In this document: piece by piece, positions 1 through 7,055 of the stretch
How the letters are laid out: every line of letters begins with the position of its first letter
How positions within the stretch are numbered: the stretch's first letter is position 1
Assembly (NCBI GenBank): GCA_945866285.1
Contig: CAMBHC010000102.1
Coordinates: 1-8,321, forward strand
From: Candidatus Sulfopaludibacter sp. SbA3
GTDB lineage: Bacteria > Acidobacteriota > Vicinamibacteria > Vicinamibacterales > UBA2999
DNA length: 8,321 nucleotides
Reading direction: 5' to 3'
The notes under the pieces: model-generated
The model's database searches: none
The model's input: only the letters and a program-made list of their open reading frames with translations
Told to the model about the DNA's origin: nothing
Position numbers and translations under genes: made by a program

Positions 1-44
1 GGCGTCGGAAACTGGGTGGCGATCTCTTCCATGGGCGCGTTCAT
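1..44 (-). CDS. Possible 5' end of a divergent gene, cut by the window edge
   Basis: Reading leftwards from 44, the minus strand gives an open frame starting with ATG, peptide MNAPMEEIATQFPT, with mostly G/C-ending codons like the genuine genes here. A second in-frame ATG lies at 32. No Shine-Dalgarno sequence precedes either start. The competing idea, that the plus frame running from base 1 to a TGA at 76-78 is the tail of an upstream gene, fits less well because its last codons are AT-rich. Only 14 residues are visible, so no family can be named and the gene itself is uncertain. Confidence 0.3.
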   Translation of the reverse strand, partial: MNAPMEEIATQFPT

Positions 45-65
45 TATAGATGTTGGAGTAAAATC
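41..65. promoter_or_regulatory. AT-rich patch, candidate promoter region for hflX and a divergent gene
   Basis: This is one of the few AT-rich stretches in the window and lies just upstream of hflX. On the plus strand TATAGAT at 45-51 resembles a -10 box. On the minus strand TATAAT reads across 48-43, overlapping the possible divergent ATG. No convincing -35 hexamer was found at the right distance for either, so only the location is supported, not exact elements. Confidence 0.3.
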
Positions 66-74
66 GACGGGCAG

Positions 75-1376
75 ATGAGTACACGGCGACCCGTGCTTGT
101 GGAGCGGGCGGCGCTCGTTGGCCTGGTCACCGGCGGCGCGCGGCGGATCGACGCCGAACATTCGCTTGAAGAGCTCGGCGGCCTCGCCGAGGCCGCCGGC
201 GCGCGCGTGGTCTTACGGGTGCTCCAGGAACGCCCCAAACCTGATTCGGCGACGTTTCTCGGCAGCGGCAAGGTCGAGGTGCTGGCGGCCGCCGCCTCAG
301 AGGCCGACGCGGACGTTGTCATCTTTGACAACGAACTGTCGCCGGCGCAGTTGCGCGAGCTCACCAAGCGTCTCGATCGCAAGGTGGTCGATCGCACCCA
401 GCTGATCCTCGACATCTTCGCCCGGCGCGCACGCACCCGCGAAGGCAAGCTGCAGGTCGAGCTGGCCCAGCTCAAGTACATGCTGCCGAGGTTGATCGGC
501 TCCAGCGCGGGGTTGTCGCAGCAGGGTGGTGGCATTGGCACGCGGGGCCCCGGCGAAACCAAGCTCGAAGCCGATCGCCGTCGCATTCGTGTCCGCATGA
601 AAGTGCTCTCCGATGACATCGACGTCGTCCGTCGCCGGCGCACGCAATTGCGCGAACGGCGCCACAAGATGGACGCGCCGACCGTCGCGCTGGTGGGCTA
701 TACCAATGCCGGCAAGACGACGCTGTTCAACCGGTTGACGAAGTCCGACGCCGAAGTCTCGGATGCGCTGTTCGTGACCCTTGATCCGTTGGTGCGCCGC
801 GTCTCGCTGCCGGATCGACGCGAGCTGCTGGTCAGCGACACCGTCGGCTTCATCGACCGGCTGCCCCACACGCTAGTGGCGGCGTTTCGAGCGACGCTCG
901 AAGAAACCGCCGACGCCGACCTGGTGCTGCACGTCATCGATGCGTCCAACCCTGAGCGCGAACGGCACATGGCGGCTGTGACGCGCGTGCTGGAGGAAGT
1001 CGGGGCGCACCTCGTGCCGCGCATCGAGGTCTACAACAAGGTTGATCAACTCTCGCCGGATGAGCGCCGCCGGGTGCAGGAGGCTGACCCCTCGTCACTG
1101 TTGATTTCGGCGGCCACCGGCCAGGGCTGTGCTGAGCTGCTCGAGAGCGTGGCGTCGCGACTCGCGCTGGATCAGCAGCGCGTCACGCTCGATCTCGACC
1201 TGTCAGATCCCGCCCAGGCCGAGCGCCTGGCCTGGGTCTATCGGCATGCCACGGTCCACAGCCACGCCACGATGGGCGACCACGCGACGCTGGAAGTCGA
1301 CTTGCCACGCCGGTTGTTGCCCAAGGTCGGCATGGCCACGCCCGCGGCACCGAAGGTGAGAGGCCGTCGTGTTTAG
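75..1376 (+). CDS. hflX: GTPase HflX (ribosome-splitting/rescue GTPase)
   Basis: HflX is a cytoplasmic TRAFAC-class GTPase that binds the 50S subunit and splits stalled or hibernating 70S ribosomes, notably after heat stress. The 433 residues match the usual length of about 420-430. The N-terminal HflX domain (about 12-130) includes FLGSGKVEVL at 61-70. A linker with the family hallmark GGGIGTRGPGETKLE (151-165) and a basic helical stretch (168-198) follow. The G domain shows G1 GYTNAGKT (208-215), the switch I threonine T235 in TLDP, G3 DTVG (255-258), G4 NKVD (321-324) and G5 SAATG (345-349). The ATG at 75 gives the expected N terminus. GGAG at 55-58 lies 16 bases upstream, too far for a good Shine-Dalgarno, so initiation may be weak. 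The 3' end overlaps the next gene by 8 bases, implying co-transcription. Family assignment is very secure; the stress role is known for the family and not shown here. Confidence 0.97.
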   Translation: MSTRRPVLVERAALVGLVTGGARRIDAEHSLEELGGLAEAAGARVVLRVLQERPKPDSATFLGSGKVEVLAAAASEADADVVIFDNELSPAQLRELTKRLDRKVVDRTQLILDIFARRARTREGKLQVELAQLKYMLPRLIGSSAGLSQQGGGIGTRGPGETKLEADRRRIRVRMKVLSDDIDVVRRRRTQLRERRHKMDAPTVALVGYTNAGKTTLFNRLTKSDAEVSDALFVTLDPLVRRVSLPDRRELLVSDTVGFIDRLPHTLVAAFRATLEETADADLVLHVIDASNPERERHMAAVTRVLEEVGAHLVPRIEVYNKVDQLSPDERRRVQEADPSSLLISAATGQGCAELLESVASRLALDQQRVTLDLDLSDPAQAERLAWVYRHATVHSHATMGDHATLEVDLPRRLLPKVGMATPAAPKVRGRRV

Positions 1377-2712
1377 GCGCCTCCTGTGGTGGTCGACGTG
1401 TCTGTCCGTCCTCGCGATCGTCGCCTGTGCGCCGAAAGCGCCGCCCGCGGTCGTCGGTGCGCCGAAGCATCCCGACTTCATGTTTCCGGTGGCACCCGAG
1501 GGCACGGCGGCCGCACAGTCGGCTCGCCTCGATCGCGGCTGGCAATACCTGCAGCTCGATGACACCCGCAACGCTGAGCGCGAGTTCGCGGCGGCCTTGA
1601 AGCAGCAGGCGGCCTTCCATCCGGCCGATGCGGCGCTGGCCTACGTCTCGCTCGCGCGCGGCAACGACGCCGAGGCCCTGACGCGGTTCGACCGGGCGCT
1701 GGCCGGTGACGCCGGCTACGTTCCGGCGTTGGTCGGACGCGGGCAGGCCCTGCTCGAATTGGCGCGCGTTGGCGACGCACTCGTCAGCTTCGAGGCGGCG
1801 CTCGCAAAGGACAGCGCACTGACCGATCTCAAGTCCCGGGTCGACGTGCTGCGGTTCCGCGCGACCCAGGACATGCTGGCCCGCGCCAAGTCGGCGGCCG
1901 ATGGCCGACGCTGGGACGAGGCGAAGGCGGCGTATCAGCAGGCGATTGCGGCCTCGCCGGACTCGGCCTTCCTGTATCGCGAGCTGGCCCTGGTCGAGCA
2001 GCGAGCCGGCGATCCCGTCACGGCCCTCGACCACTATCGCAAGGCCGTCGAGCTTGATGCCGGCGATGCGCGCTCGTGGGCCGCGATCGGCGGGCTGCTG
2101 GAGGGCAACGACGATGCGGTGGGCGCGTTGTCGGCGTATGAGCGCAGCCGCGCGCTTGACCCGGCCGAAGTGCCCGAGAACGCGCTGGCCCGGGTGAGGG
2201 CCAGGGCCGCGGTGCTCAAGCTGCCGGCGGAGTATCGCGCCATTGCCGGCAACCCCGGCGTCGCGCGGGGCGAGATCGCCGCGTTGATCGGCATTCGCCT
2301 GGAGGCGTTGGTCGCGCGGGCACGGCCGCGGCAGTTGGTCATTACCGACATTCGCGGCCATTGGGCGCAGCAGTGGATCAGCACCGTGGCCCGCGCCGGG
2401 GTCATGGACCAGCAGCCGAACTATGAGTTCCAGCCGGCCCAGCGGGTTCGCCGCGGCGAGCTTGCGCTGACCGTGTCTCGCTTGTTGGGATTGATTGGCG
2501 CGGCGAAGCCTGACCTCACCAGGAAGTGGGAGGCGACGAAGGTCGCCGTGAACGACGTGCCCGCCGGTCACCTCAGCTACCGGTATGTGTCGCAGGCCGT
2601 GGCCGCCGGAGTCATGCCCTTGAACGCCGGCAACTTCGACTTGTTGCGCAACGTGACCGGTGCGGAGGCGATCGAGATTATCAGCCGCCTGGAGGCCCTG
2701 GCCCGGCCATGA
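1369..2712 (+). CDS. TPR-repeat lipoprotein with C-terminal SLH-like domains
   Basis: This is a predicted exported lipoprotein of 447 residues. Arginines 3-4 precede a hydrophobic stretch (5-19) and a lipobox IVAC, placing the lipidated cysteine at C20. Residue 21 is Ala, not Asp, so by the E. coli rule it would be sorted to the outer membrane. About 51-155 and 166-267 carry TPR-like helical pairs, for example FDRALAGDAGYVPAL, AYQQAIAASPDSA and HYRKAVELDAGDARSW, typical of a protein-protein scaffold. The C terminus has two SLH-like units at about 326-377 (TDIRGHWAQQWI...) and 394-445 (VNDVPAGHLSYRYV...). A half-unit with an SLH-like ending, GVARGEIAALIGIRL, occurs at 297-311. The GTG start at 1369 overlaps the hflX stop and has GAGAGG at 1358-1363, five bases upstream. 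It also overlaps the next gene by 4 bases. The ligand and partner are unknown; attachment to the cell wall or envelope is an inference from the SLH resemblance. Confidence 0.85.
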   Translation: MFRRLLWWSTCLSVLAIVACAPKAPPAVVGAPKHPDFMFPVAPEGTAAAQSARLDRGWQYLQLDDTRNAEREFAAALKQQAAFHPADAALAYVSLARGNDAEALTRFDRALAGDAGYVPALVGRGQALLELARVGDALVSFEAALAKDSALTDLKSRVDVLRFRATQDMLARAKSAADGRRWDEAKAAYQQAIAASPDSAFLYRELALVEQRAGDPVTALDHYRKAVELDAGDARSWAAIGGLLEGNDDAVGALSAYERSRALDPAEVPENALARVRARAAVLKLPAEYRAIAGNPGVARGEIAALIGIRLEALVARARPRQLVITDIRGHWAQQWISTVARAGVMDQQPNYEFQPAQRVRRGELALTVSRLLGLIGAAKPDLTRKWEATKVAVNDVPAGHLSYRYVSQAVAAGVMPLNAGNFDLLRNVTGAEAIEIISRLEALARP

Positions 2713-3266
2713 GCACGCAGGTCTTTACTCTGGCGAATCAGCTCACCATTCTGCGGATGCTGCTGGTGCCGGTGTTTGTCCTGCTGACCCTGTATGGGAG
2801 ATCAGGCTGGGCCCTGCTGACCTTCATGTTCGCCGGCATGACCGACCTGCTCGACGGCCTGGCCGCCCGCAAGACCAGTGGCAAGACCGACCTGGGCGCC
2901 TGGCTCGATCCGATTGCCGACAAGTTACTGATTGGCGCCACCTTCGTCGTGTTGACGCTGCCCAATATCGGCCTCGTCAATCGCTTGCCCTTGTGGCTCA
3001 CCATCACGGTGATCAGTCGCGATGTCGGTATCCTGCTCACCGTCGCGATCGTGAACCTCGCGATTGGTCCCCGCACCTTCCGCCCGTCACCACTCGGCAA
3101 ATTGGCGACCGCGACCTTCGTGCTGTCGTGCGTGGTGGTGATGTACTTCAATTACCTCGGTCATCCCTCGGTCTGGGTCACCGTGGCGATCTGGACGTCA
3201 CTGGTCGTGACCATCGCGTCGTGGGTGGATTACGTCTGGCGGCTGGCCAGGATCATCAATAAGTAG
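2709..3266 (+). CDS. CDP-alcohol phosphatidyltransferase, PgsA-like
   Basis: This is an integral membrane enzyme of the CDP-alcohol phosphatidyltransferase superfamily. It most likely makes phosphatidylglycerol-phosphate from CDP-diacylglycerol and glycerol-3-phosphate. The 185 residues fit PgsA-like proteins (about 180-200). The full metal/CDP-binding signature is present: D46, D49-G50, A53-R54, G63, D67 and D71 with canonical spacing. Hydrophobic segments at about 14-30, 33-45, 72-90, 94-117, 133-150 and 153-172 fit six membrane helices. The frame is open well upstream, but ATG at 2709 gives the natural N terminus (TLANQLTILRM), overlaps the previous stop as ATGA, and has GGAGG at 2691-2695, 13 bases upstream. 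The later PgsA-type GKxKT motif is altered to GKLAT (130-134), so a cardiolipin synthase of the same superfamily or another CDP-alcohol substrate remains possible; I withhold a gene symbol. It is the last gene of the plus-strand cluster. Confidence 0.88.
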   Translation: MSTQVFTLANQLTILRMLLVPVFVLLTLYGRSGWALLTFMFAGMTDLLDGLAARKTSGKTDLGAWLDPIADKLLIGATFVVLTLPNIGLVNRLPLWLTITVISRDVGILLTVAIVNLAIGPRTFRPSPLGKLATATFVLSCVVVMYFNYLGHPSVWVTVAIWTSLVVTIASWVDYVWRLARIINK

Positions 3267-3287
3267 AGGCGGGTCTTCAGACCAGCC

Positions 3288-3340
3288 TGGGGCGCGGCTT
3301 GGTCGCTGGTGGGGCTCGGCGCATGGCGCCTTGTGGGGCC
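3288..3340. repeat. Diverged copy of the GC-rich palindromic intergenic repeat
   Basis: Bases 3288-3322 align with 8245-8280. TGGGGCGCG opens both copies, and CGCTxGTGGGGCTCGG is shared near the end, with one gap and a few mismatches between them. Bases 3312-3322 (GGGCTCGGCGC) also equal 8222-8232 and 8311-8321. The copy includes a small perfect hairpin GGCGC-ATG-GCGCC (3318-3330) and then TGGGGC (3334-3339), as TGGGGC follows the large palindrome at 8225-8244. It sits wholly between two convergent genes, as expected for a REP/BIME-like element. Acting as a bidirectional terminator is possible but unproven. Confidence 0.6.
3318..3330. terminator. Short GC hairpin between convergent genes, possible terminator
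   Basis: A 5-bp perfect stem, GGCGC paired with GCGCC around a 3-base loop, is symmetric on both strands and lies 51 bases after one stop and 34 bases before the other. It lacks a T-tract on either side, so intrinsic termination would be weak. It may instead be just part of the repeat. Confidence 0.2.
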
Positions 3341-3364
3341 TCAGAACAGTCAGGCGTGGATGCC

Positions 3365-4675
3365 TTACGTGAGCCCACGTCGCCCGCCGGGCCCGCTGCG
3401 CTGGCCCCCGGGTCCACGCGGGCGCCACGATCCGCCCGCCGCTCCACCACCAGGACGATGACCACCAGGGCGCGCGTGCGATCGCCCTGCGCCCGCCGGT
3501 CGATGTCCCGTGCCCGGTGCGCGATCGGCAGAGGGCGTGGGGTGTGGTGTGTTGGCGACAAACCCTTCGAGCTTGCGCCGCGCAATACCGCGACCGAGAA
3601 AGCGCTCGAGCCGGCGCAGGTCATCCATCTCGTCATGTGAGACAAAGCTGATGGCGTCGCCAATGGCTTGCGCCCGTCCGGTGCGGCCAATGCGGTGCAC
3701 GTAGTCTTCGGGCTGCGGCGGGAAGTCGTAGTTGATGACGTGCGAGATGCCGTCGACGTCGATGCCGCGTGCTGCGATGTCGGTGGCCACCAGGCAGCGC
3801 ACGTCGCCGGACTTGAACCGCTTGAGGGCGAGGATGCGCTGGCCCTGCGTGCGGTTCGAGTGCAAGGTGGCGCAGCGGATGCCGGCGTCCTCGAGCTTGC
3901 GGGCAATGCGGTCGGCGCCGTGCTTGGTCCGCGAGAAGACCAGCACCGACTGCAGGGTGCTGTCCTTCAGCAAGTGGACGAGGGCCGGTACCTTGGCGGC
4001 CTGTGAGACTTCAACGATCCACTGGGCCACCGCCTCGACCGGCGTCGAGCGCGCGCCGATTTCCACCAGCACGGGCGTCTTCAGGAACTCCTTCGAAACC
4101 GCTTCGATCTCTTTCGACAGGGTTGCCGAAAACAGCAGGGTCTGCCGCATTTTGGGCGTCGCCGCGACGATCTTGCGGATCGGCGGCAGGAAGCCCATAT
4201 CGAGCATGCGGTCGGCTTCGTCGAGCACCAGGACCTGTAGATCGGCGAAGCTGACGTGCCGCTGCTGCATCAGGTCGAGCAGGCGGCCTGGCGTCGCCAC
4301 GGCGATGTCGACGCCGCGGCGCAAGGCCTGGATCTGCGGACCGCCACCGACGCCGCCGAAGATCGTGGCGTAGCGCAATGGCAGGTGACGCCCGTAGGCG
4401 CGGATGTTCTCCTCGATCTGCGCGACCAGTTCGCGGGTCGGCGCCACCACCAGCGCGCGCATGTGCTTCTGCGACGGTGACGCACTCAGCCGTTCGAGCA
4501 ACGGCAACACGAACGCGGCGGTCTTGCCCGTGCCGGTCTGCGCCACGCCAATGATGTCGCGGCCTTCGAGAATGACCGGGATGGCCTTCGCCTGAATCGG
4601 GGTGGGCTCAACGTAGCCCTGTTCCGTGAGTGCGGTGGTGATCTTTGCGCCGAGCCCGAGCGTGGTGAATGGCAA
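3365..4675 (-). CDS. rhlE: DEAD-box ATP-dependent RNA helicase, RhlE type
   Basis: This is a cytoplasmic RNA-unwinding ATPase of superfamily 2. Such helicases act in ribosome assembly, RNA decay and cold adaptation. All core motifs are intact: Q motif (F3 to Q28), I AQTGTGKT (45-52), Ia PTREL (79-83), Ib TPGR (128-131), II DEAD (152-155), III SAT (183-185), IV VLVFSRT (244-250), V ATDIAARGID (297-306) and VI HRIGRTGR (327-334). The core ends near 372 in the RhlE-like segment RRKLEGF. It is followed by a roughly 60-residue Gly/Arg/Pro-rich, probably disordered tail (375-436), a common RNA-binding add-on. The start is TTG at 4675; no ATG or GTG fits, and MPFTTLGL matches the usual RhlE N terminus. 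TTG follows the SDR stop TAG with no base between, and AGG-like sequence is poorly spaced, so translation probably depends on coupling. Its place behind glycan genes is unusual. RhlE is the closest named subgroup, but other DEAD-box paralogues are possible. Confidence 0.93.
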   Translation of the reverse strand: MPFTTLGLGAKITTALTEQGYVEPTPIQAKAIPVILEGRDIIGVAQTGTGKTAAFVLPLLERLSASPSQKHMRALVVAPTRELVAQIEENIRAYGRHLPLRYATIFGGVGGGPQIQALRRGVDIAVATPGRLLDLMQQRHVSFADLQVLVLDEADRMLDMGFLPPIRKIVAATPKMRQTLLFSATLSKEIEAVSKEFLKTPVLVEIGARSTPVEAVAQWIVEVSQAAKVPALVHLLKDSTLQSVLVFSRTKHGADRIARKLEDAGIRCATLHSNRTQGQRILALKRFKSGDVRCLVATDIAARGIDVDGISHVINYDFPPQPEDYVHRIGRTGRAQAIGDAISFVSHDEMDDLRRLERFLGRGIARRKLEGFVANTPHPTPSADRAPGTGHRPAGAGRSHARPGGHRPGGGAAGGSWRPRGPGGQRSGPGGRRGLT

Positions 4676-5614
<939 letters not shown>

Positions 5615-5615
5615 G

Positions 5616-7055
5616 TTACACAGCTCCGCGATTGGGGGTCAGGACGCGGATCAGTGTCAGCCACATGATCTTGATGTCGAGGGTCACCGACCAGTTCTCG
5701 ATGTAATACAGGTCGTACTCAATGCGCTTCTCGAGCGAGGTGTTGCCACGCCAGCCGTTGACCTGGGCCCAGCCGGTAATGCCGGCCTTCACCTTGTGGC
5801 GCAGCATGTACTGCGGAATGCGGTGCTTGAACTGCTCGACAAAGAACGGCCGTTCCGGTCGCGGGCCGACAATCGACATCTCGCCGACCAGCACATTCCA
5901 GAACTGCGGCCACTCGTCGAGGTCGTGCGCCCGCAGCCAGGCGCCAATCCCGGTGGCGCGCGGGTCGTTCTCGTCGGACCACACCGGGCCCTCGCGCTCG
6001 GCGTCGATGGGCATGGTGCGGAATTTGTAGACGTTGAACTGCTTGCCGTCGAGGCCCATGCGTTCCTGTGTGTAGAACACCGGGCCGGGAGAGCCGCGCT
6101 TGATCAGCCAGGAGATCAGCAGCCCCGGGAGGGCCATGGCCGCCAGCGCGCCGGCAGAAATAAAAATGTCGAGCGACCGCTTCATGAACGCGCTGATGCC
6201 CTGCATGGGCACGTCGTTCAGGTTGATGACCGGGACGCCATCGAGATCCTCGAGGCGCGCGCGCAGGGCGATGAACTGCAGCAGGTCGGGGACAACCTTC
6301 ACGTCGACGCCTTCGCGGCTGGTCGACTCGACCAGGTCGAGCAGCTTCATGTGCTCTTCGAGGGGCAGCGCGACATACAAGTCGTCGATCTTCTCGTTGG
6401 CGACAATCGCCGCCGCTTCGCTGAGCGAGCCGAGCAGCGGCAGGCCGCGATAGCCCAGGTGATCGCCGCCGGCCTTGTCGTCCACGAAGCCGATCAGCTG
6501 GTAGCCCAGCTCGCGATGCTCAAGCATGCGGTCGGCGACGACCCGCCCCAACTCGCCGGCACCGGCAATCAGGATCCGCCGCAGGCCGACACCCGCCAGC
6601 CAGCGCCGCTCCAGGGCTTCGCGGATGAACTTGCGCGACAGGTAGCCGAACGCGATGTTGCAGACCAGGAACAGGCCCCACACCAGCCGCGACACTTCAA
6701 ACGCGCCGGTGTCGCGTTGCACATCCGAGGCGTAGTAGGCCTGGAAGTAGAGCGTGCCGACAATCCCCAGCACCACGGCGAAGATGCTGCCGACGAGCAC
6801 GTTGAAGAAGTCGTCGATGCGTGACCGGCCGCGGCGCAGGCGATAGAGCCCCTGGAAGTGGAAGCCGAGCGGCACCACCAGCGCCACGAACGGCAGCACG
6901 CTCAAGTACTGATCGATCGGCGGCTGGCCGCGGGTGATGACGAACAGGCCAGACTCGAAGCGCAGCACGTACGCGAGCAGGAAGGCCATCATGGCCATCA
7001 CGCCATCGGTGCCGATGTGGAAGGCCACGAGCAGCCGGTTGTGGCGCCTTACCAT
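5616..7055 (-). CDS. Polyprenyl-phosphate sugar-1-phosphate transferase (WcaJ/WbaP-type, polysaccharide priming enzyme)
   Basis: This inner-membrane enzyme starts polysaccharide repeat-unit synthesis by moving a hexose-1-phosphate from a UDP-sugar to undecaprenyl phosphate. The 479 residues fit long-form polyprenyl glycosylphosphotransferases. Four N-terminal membrane helices (about 9-31, 51-69, 86-105, 120-139) are followed by a Rossmann-like CoA-binding_3 domain with GAGELG (165-170). The catalytic domain begins at MKRSLDIF (291-298), with the re-entrant hydrophobic segment at 295-318. It carries GSPGPVFY (321-328), YKFRTM (343-348), the catalytic Asp-Glu pair D380-E381, VGPRPERP (396-403) and GITGWAQVNG (425-434). 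The Asp-Glu pair is followed by Trp (DEWPQFWNV) where Leu is usual. The ATG at 7055 overlaps the upstream stop by 7 bases and has AGGGA four bases away. Sugar identity (glucose versus galactose) cannot be read from sequence. The gene is sandwiched between a glycosyltransferase and a sugar-nucleotide enzyme, which supports an exopolysaccharide or O-antigen role. Confidence 0.94.
   Translation of the reverse strand: MVRRHNRLLVAFHIGTDGVMAMMAFLLAYVLRFESGLFVITRGQPPIDQYLSVLPFVALVVPLGFHFQGLYRLRRGRSRIDDFFNVLVGSIFAVVLGIVGTLYFQAYYASDVQRDTGAFEVSRLVWGLFLVCNIAFGYLSRKFIREALERRWLAGVGLRRILIAGAGELGRVVADRMLEHRELGYQLIGFVDDKAGGDHLGYRGLPLLGSLSEAAAIVANEKIDDLYVALPLEEHMKLLDLVESTSREGVDVKVVPDLLQFIALRARLEDLDGVPVINLNDVPMQGISAFMKRSLDIFISAGALAAMALPGLLISWLIKRGSPGPVFYTQERMGLDGKQFNVYKFRTMPIDAEREGPVWSDENDPRATGIGAWLRAHDLDEWPQFWNVLVGEMSIVGPRPERPFFVEQFKHRIPQYMLRHKVKAGITGWAQVNGWRGNTSLEKRIEYDLYYIENWSVTLDIKIMWLTLIRVLTPNRGAV

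Larger units (their letters stand above)
3267..3364. other. Spacer between convergent genes
   Basis: The 98 bases separate the PgsA-like gene from the stop of the helicase running the other way. No ORF with coding character is seen. The spacer contains a diverged copy of the palindromic repeat from the right window end (listed separately) and a short GGTC-TTCA-GACC hairpin at 3272-3283. No classical hairpin plus T-tract terminator is visible on either strand, although transcription from both sides must end near here. Confidence 0.7.

Noticed and set aside
1..78. End of an upstream plus-strand gene overlapping hflX as ATGA
   Set aside because: The frame is open from base 1 to TGA 76-78, but its last third is AT-rich with A/T-ending codons unlike the other genes, and looks like promoter DNA. 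It cannot be fully excluded without upstream sequence.
1183..2571. 462-codon open frame on the minus strand
   Set aside because: It is antisense to hflX and the TPR lipoprotein, with an Arg/Gly-rich composition typical of a shadow frame and no motif.
2526..2708. N-terminal extension of the PgsA-like protein
   Set aside because: The extra residues are the out-of-frame reading of the TPR gene and are Arg-rich. ATG at 2709 gives the expected family N terminus and an ATGA overlap.
3272..3283. GGTC-TTCA-GACC hairpin just after the PgsA-like gene as a terminator
   Set aside because: The stem is only four pairs (five with a 2-base loop) and no T-tract follows, so it does not support an intrinsic terminator call.
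3299..4595. Several plus-strand frames of 60-210 codons opposite the helicase
   Set aside because: All are antisense shadows of an intact helicase with every motif present, and they are rich in Arg, Ser and Ala without family features.
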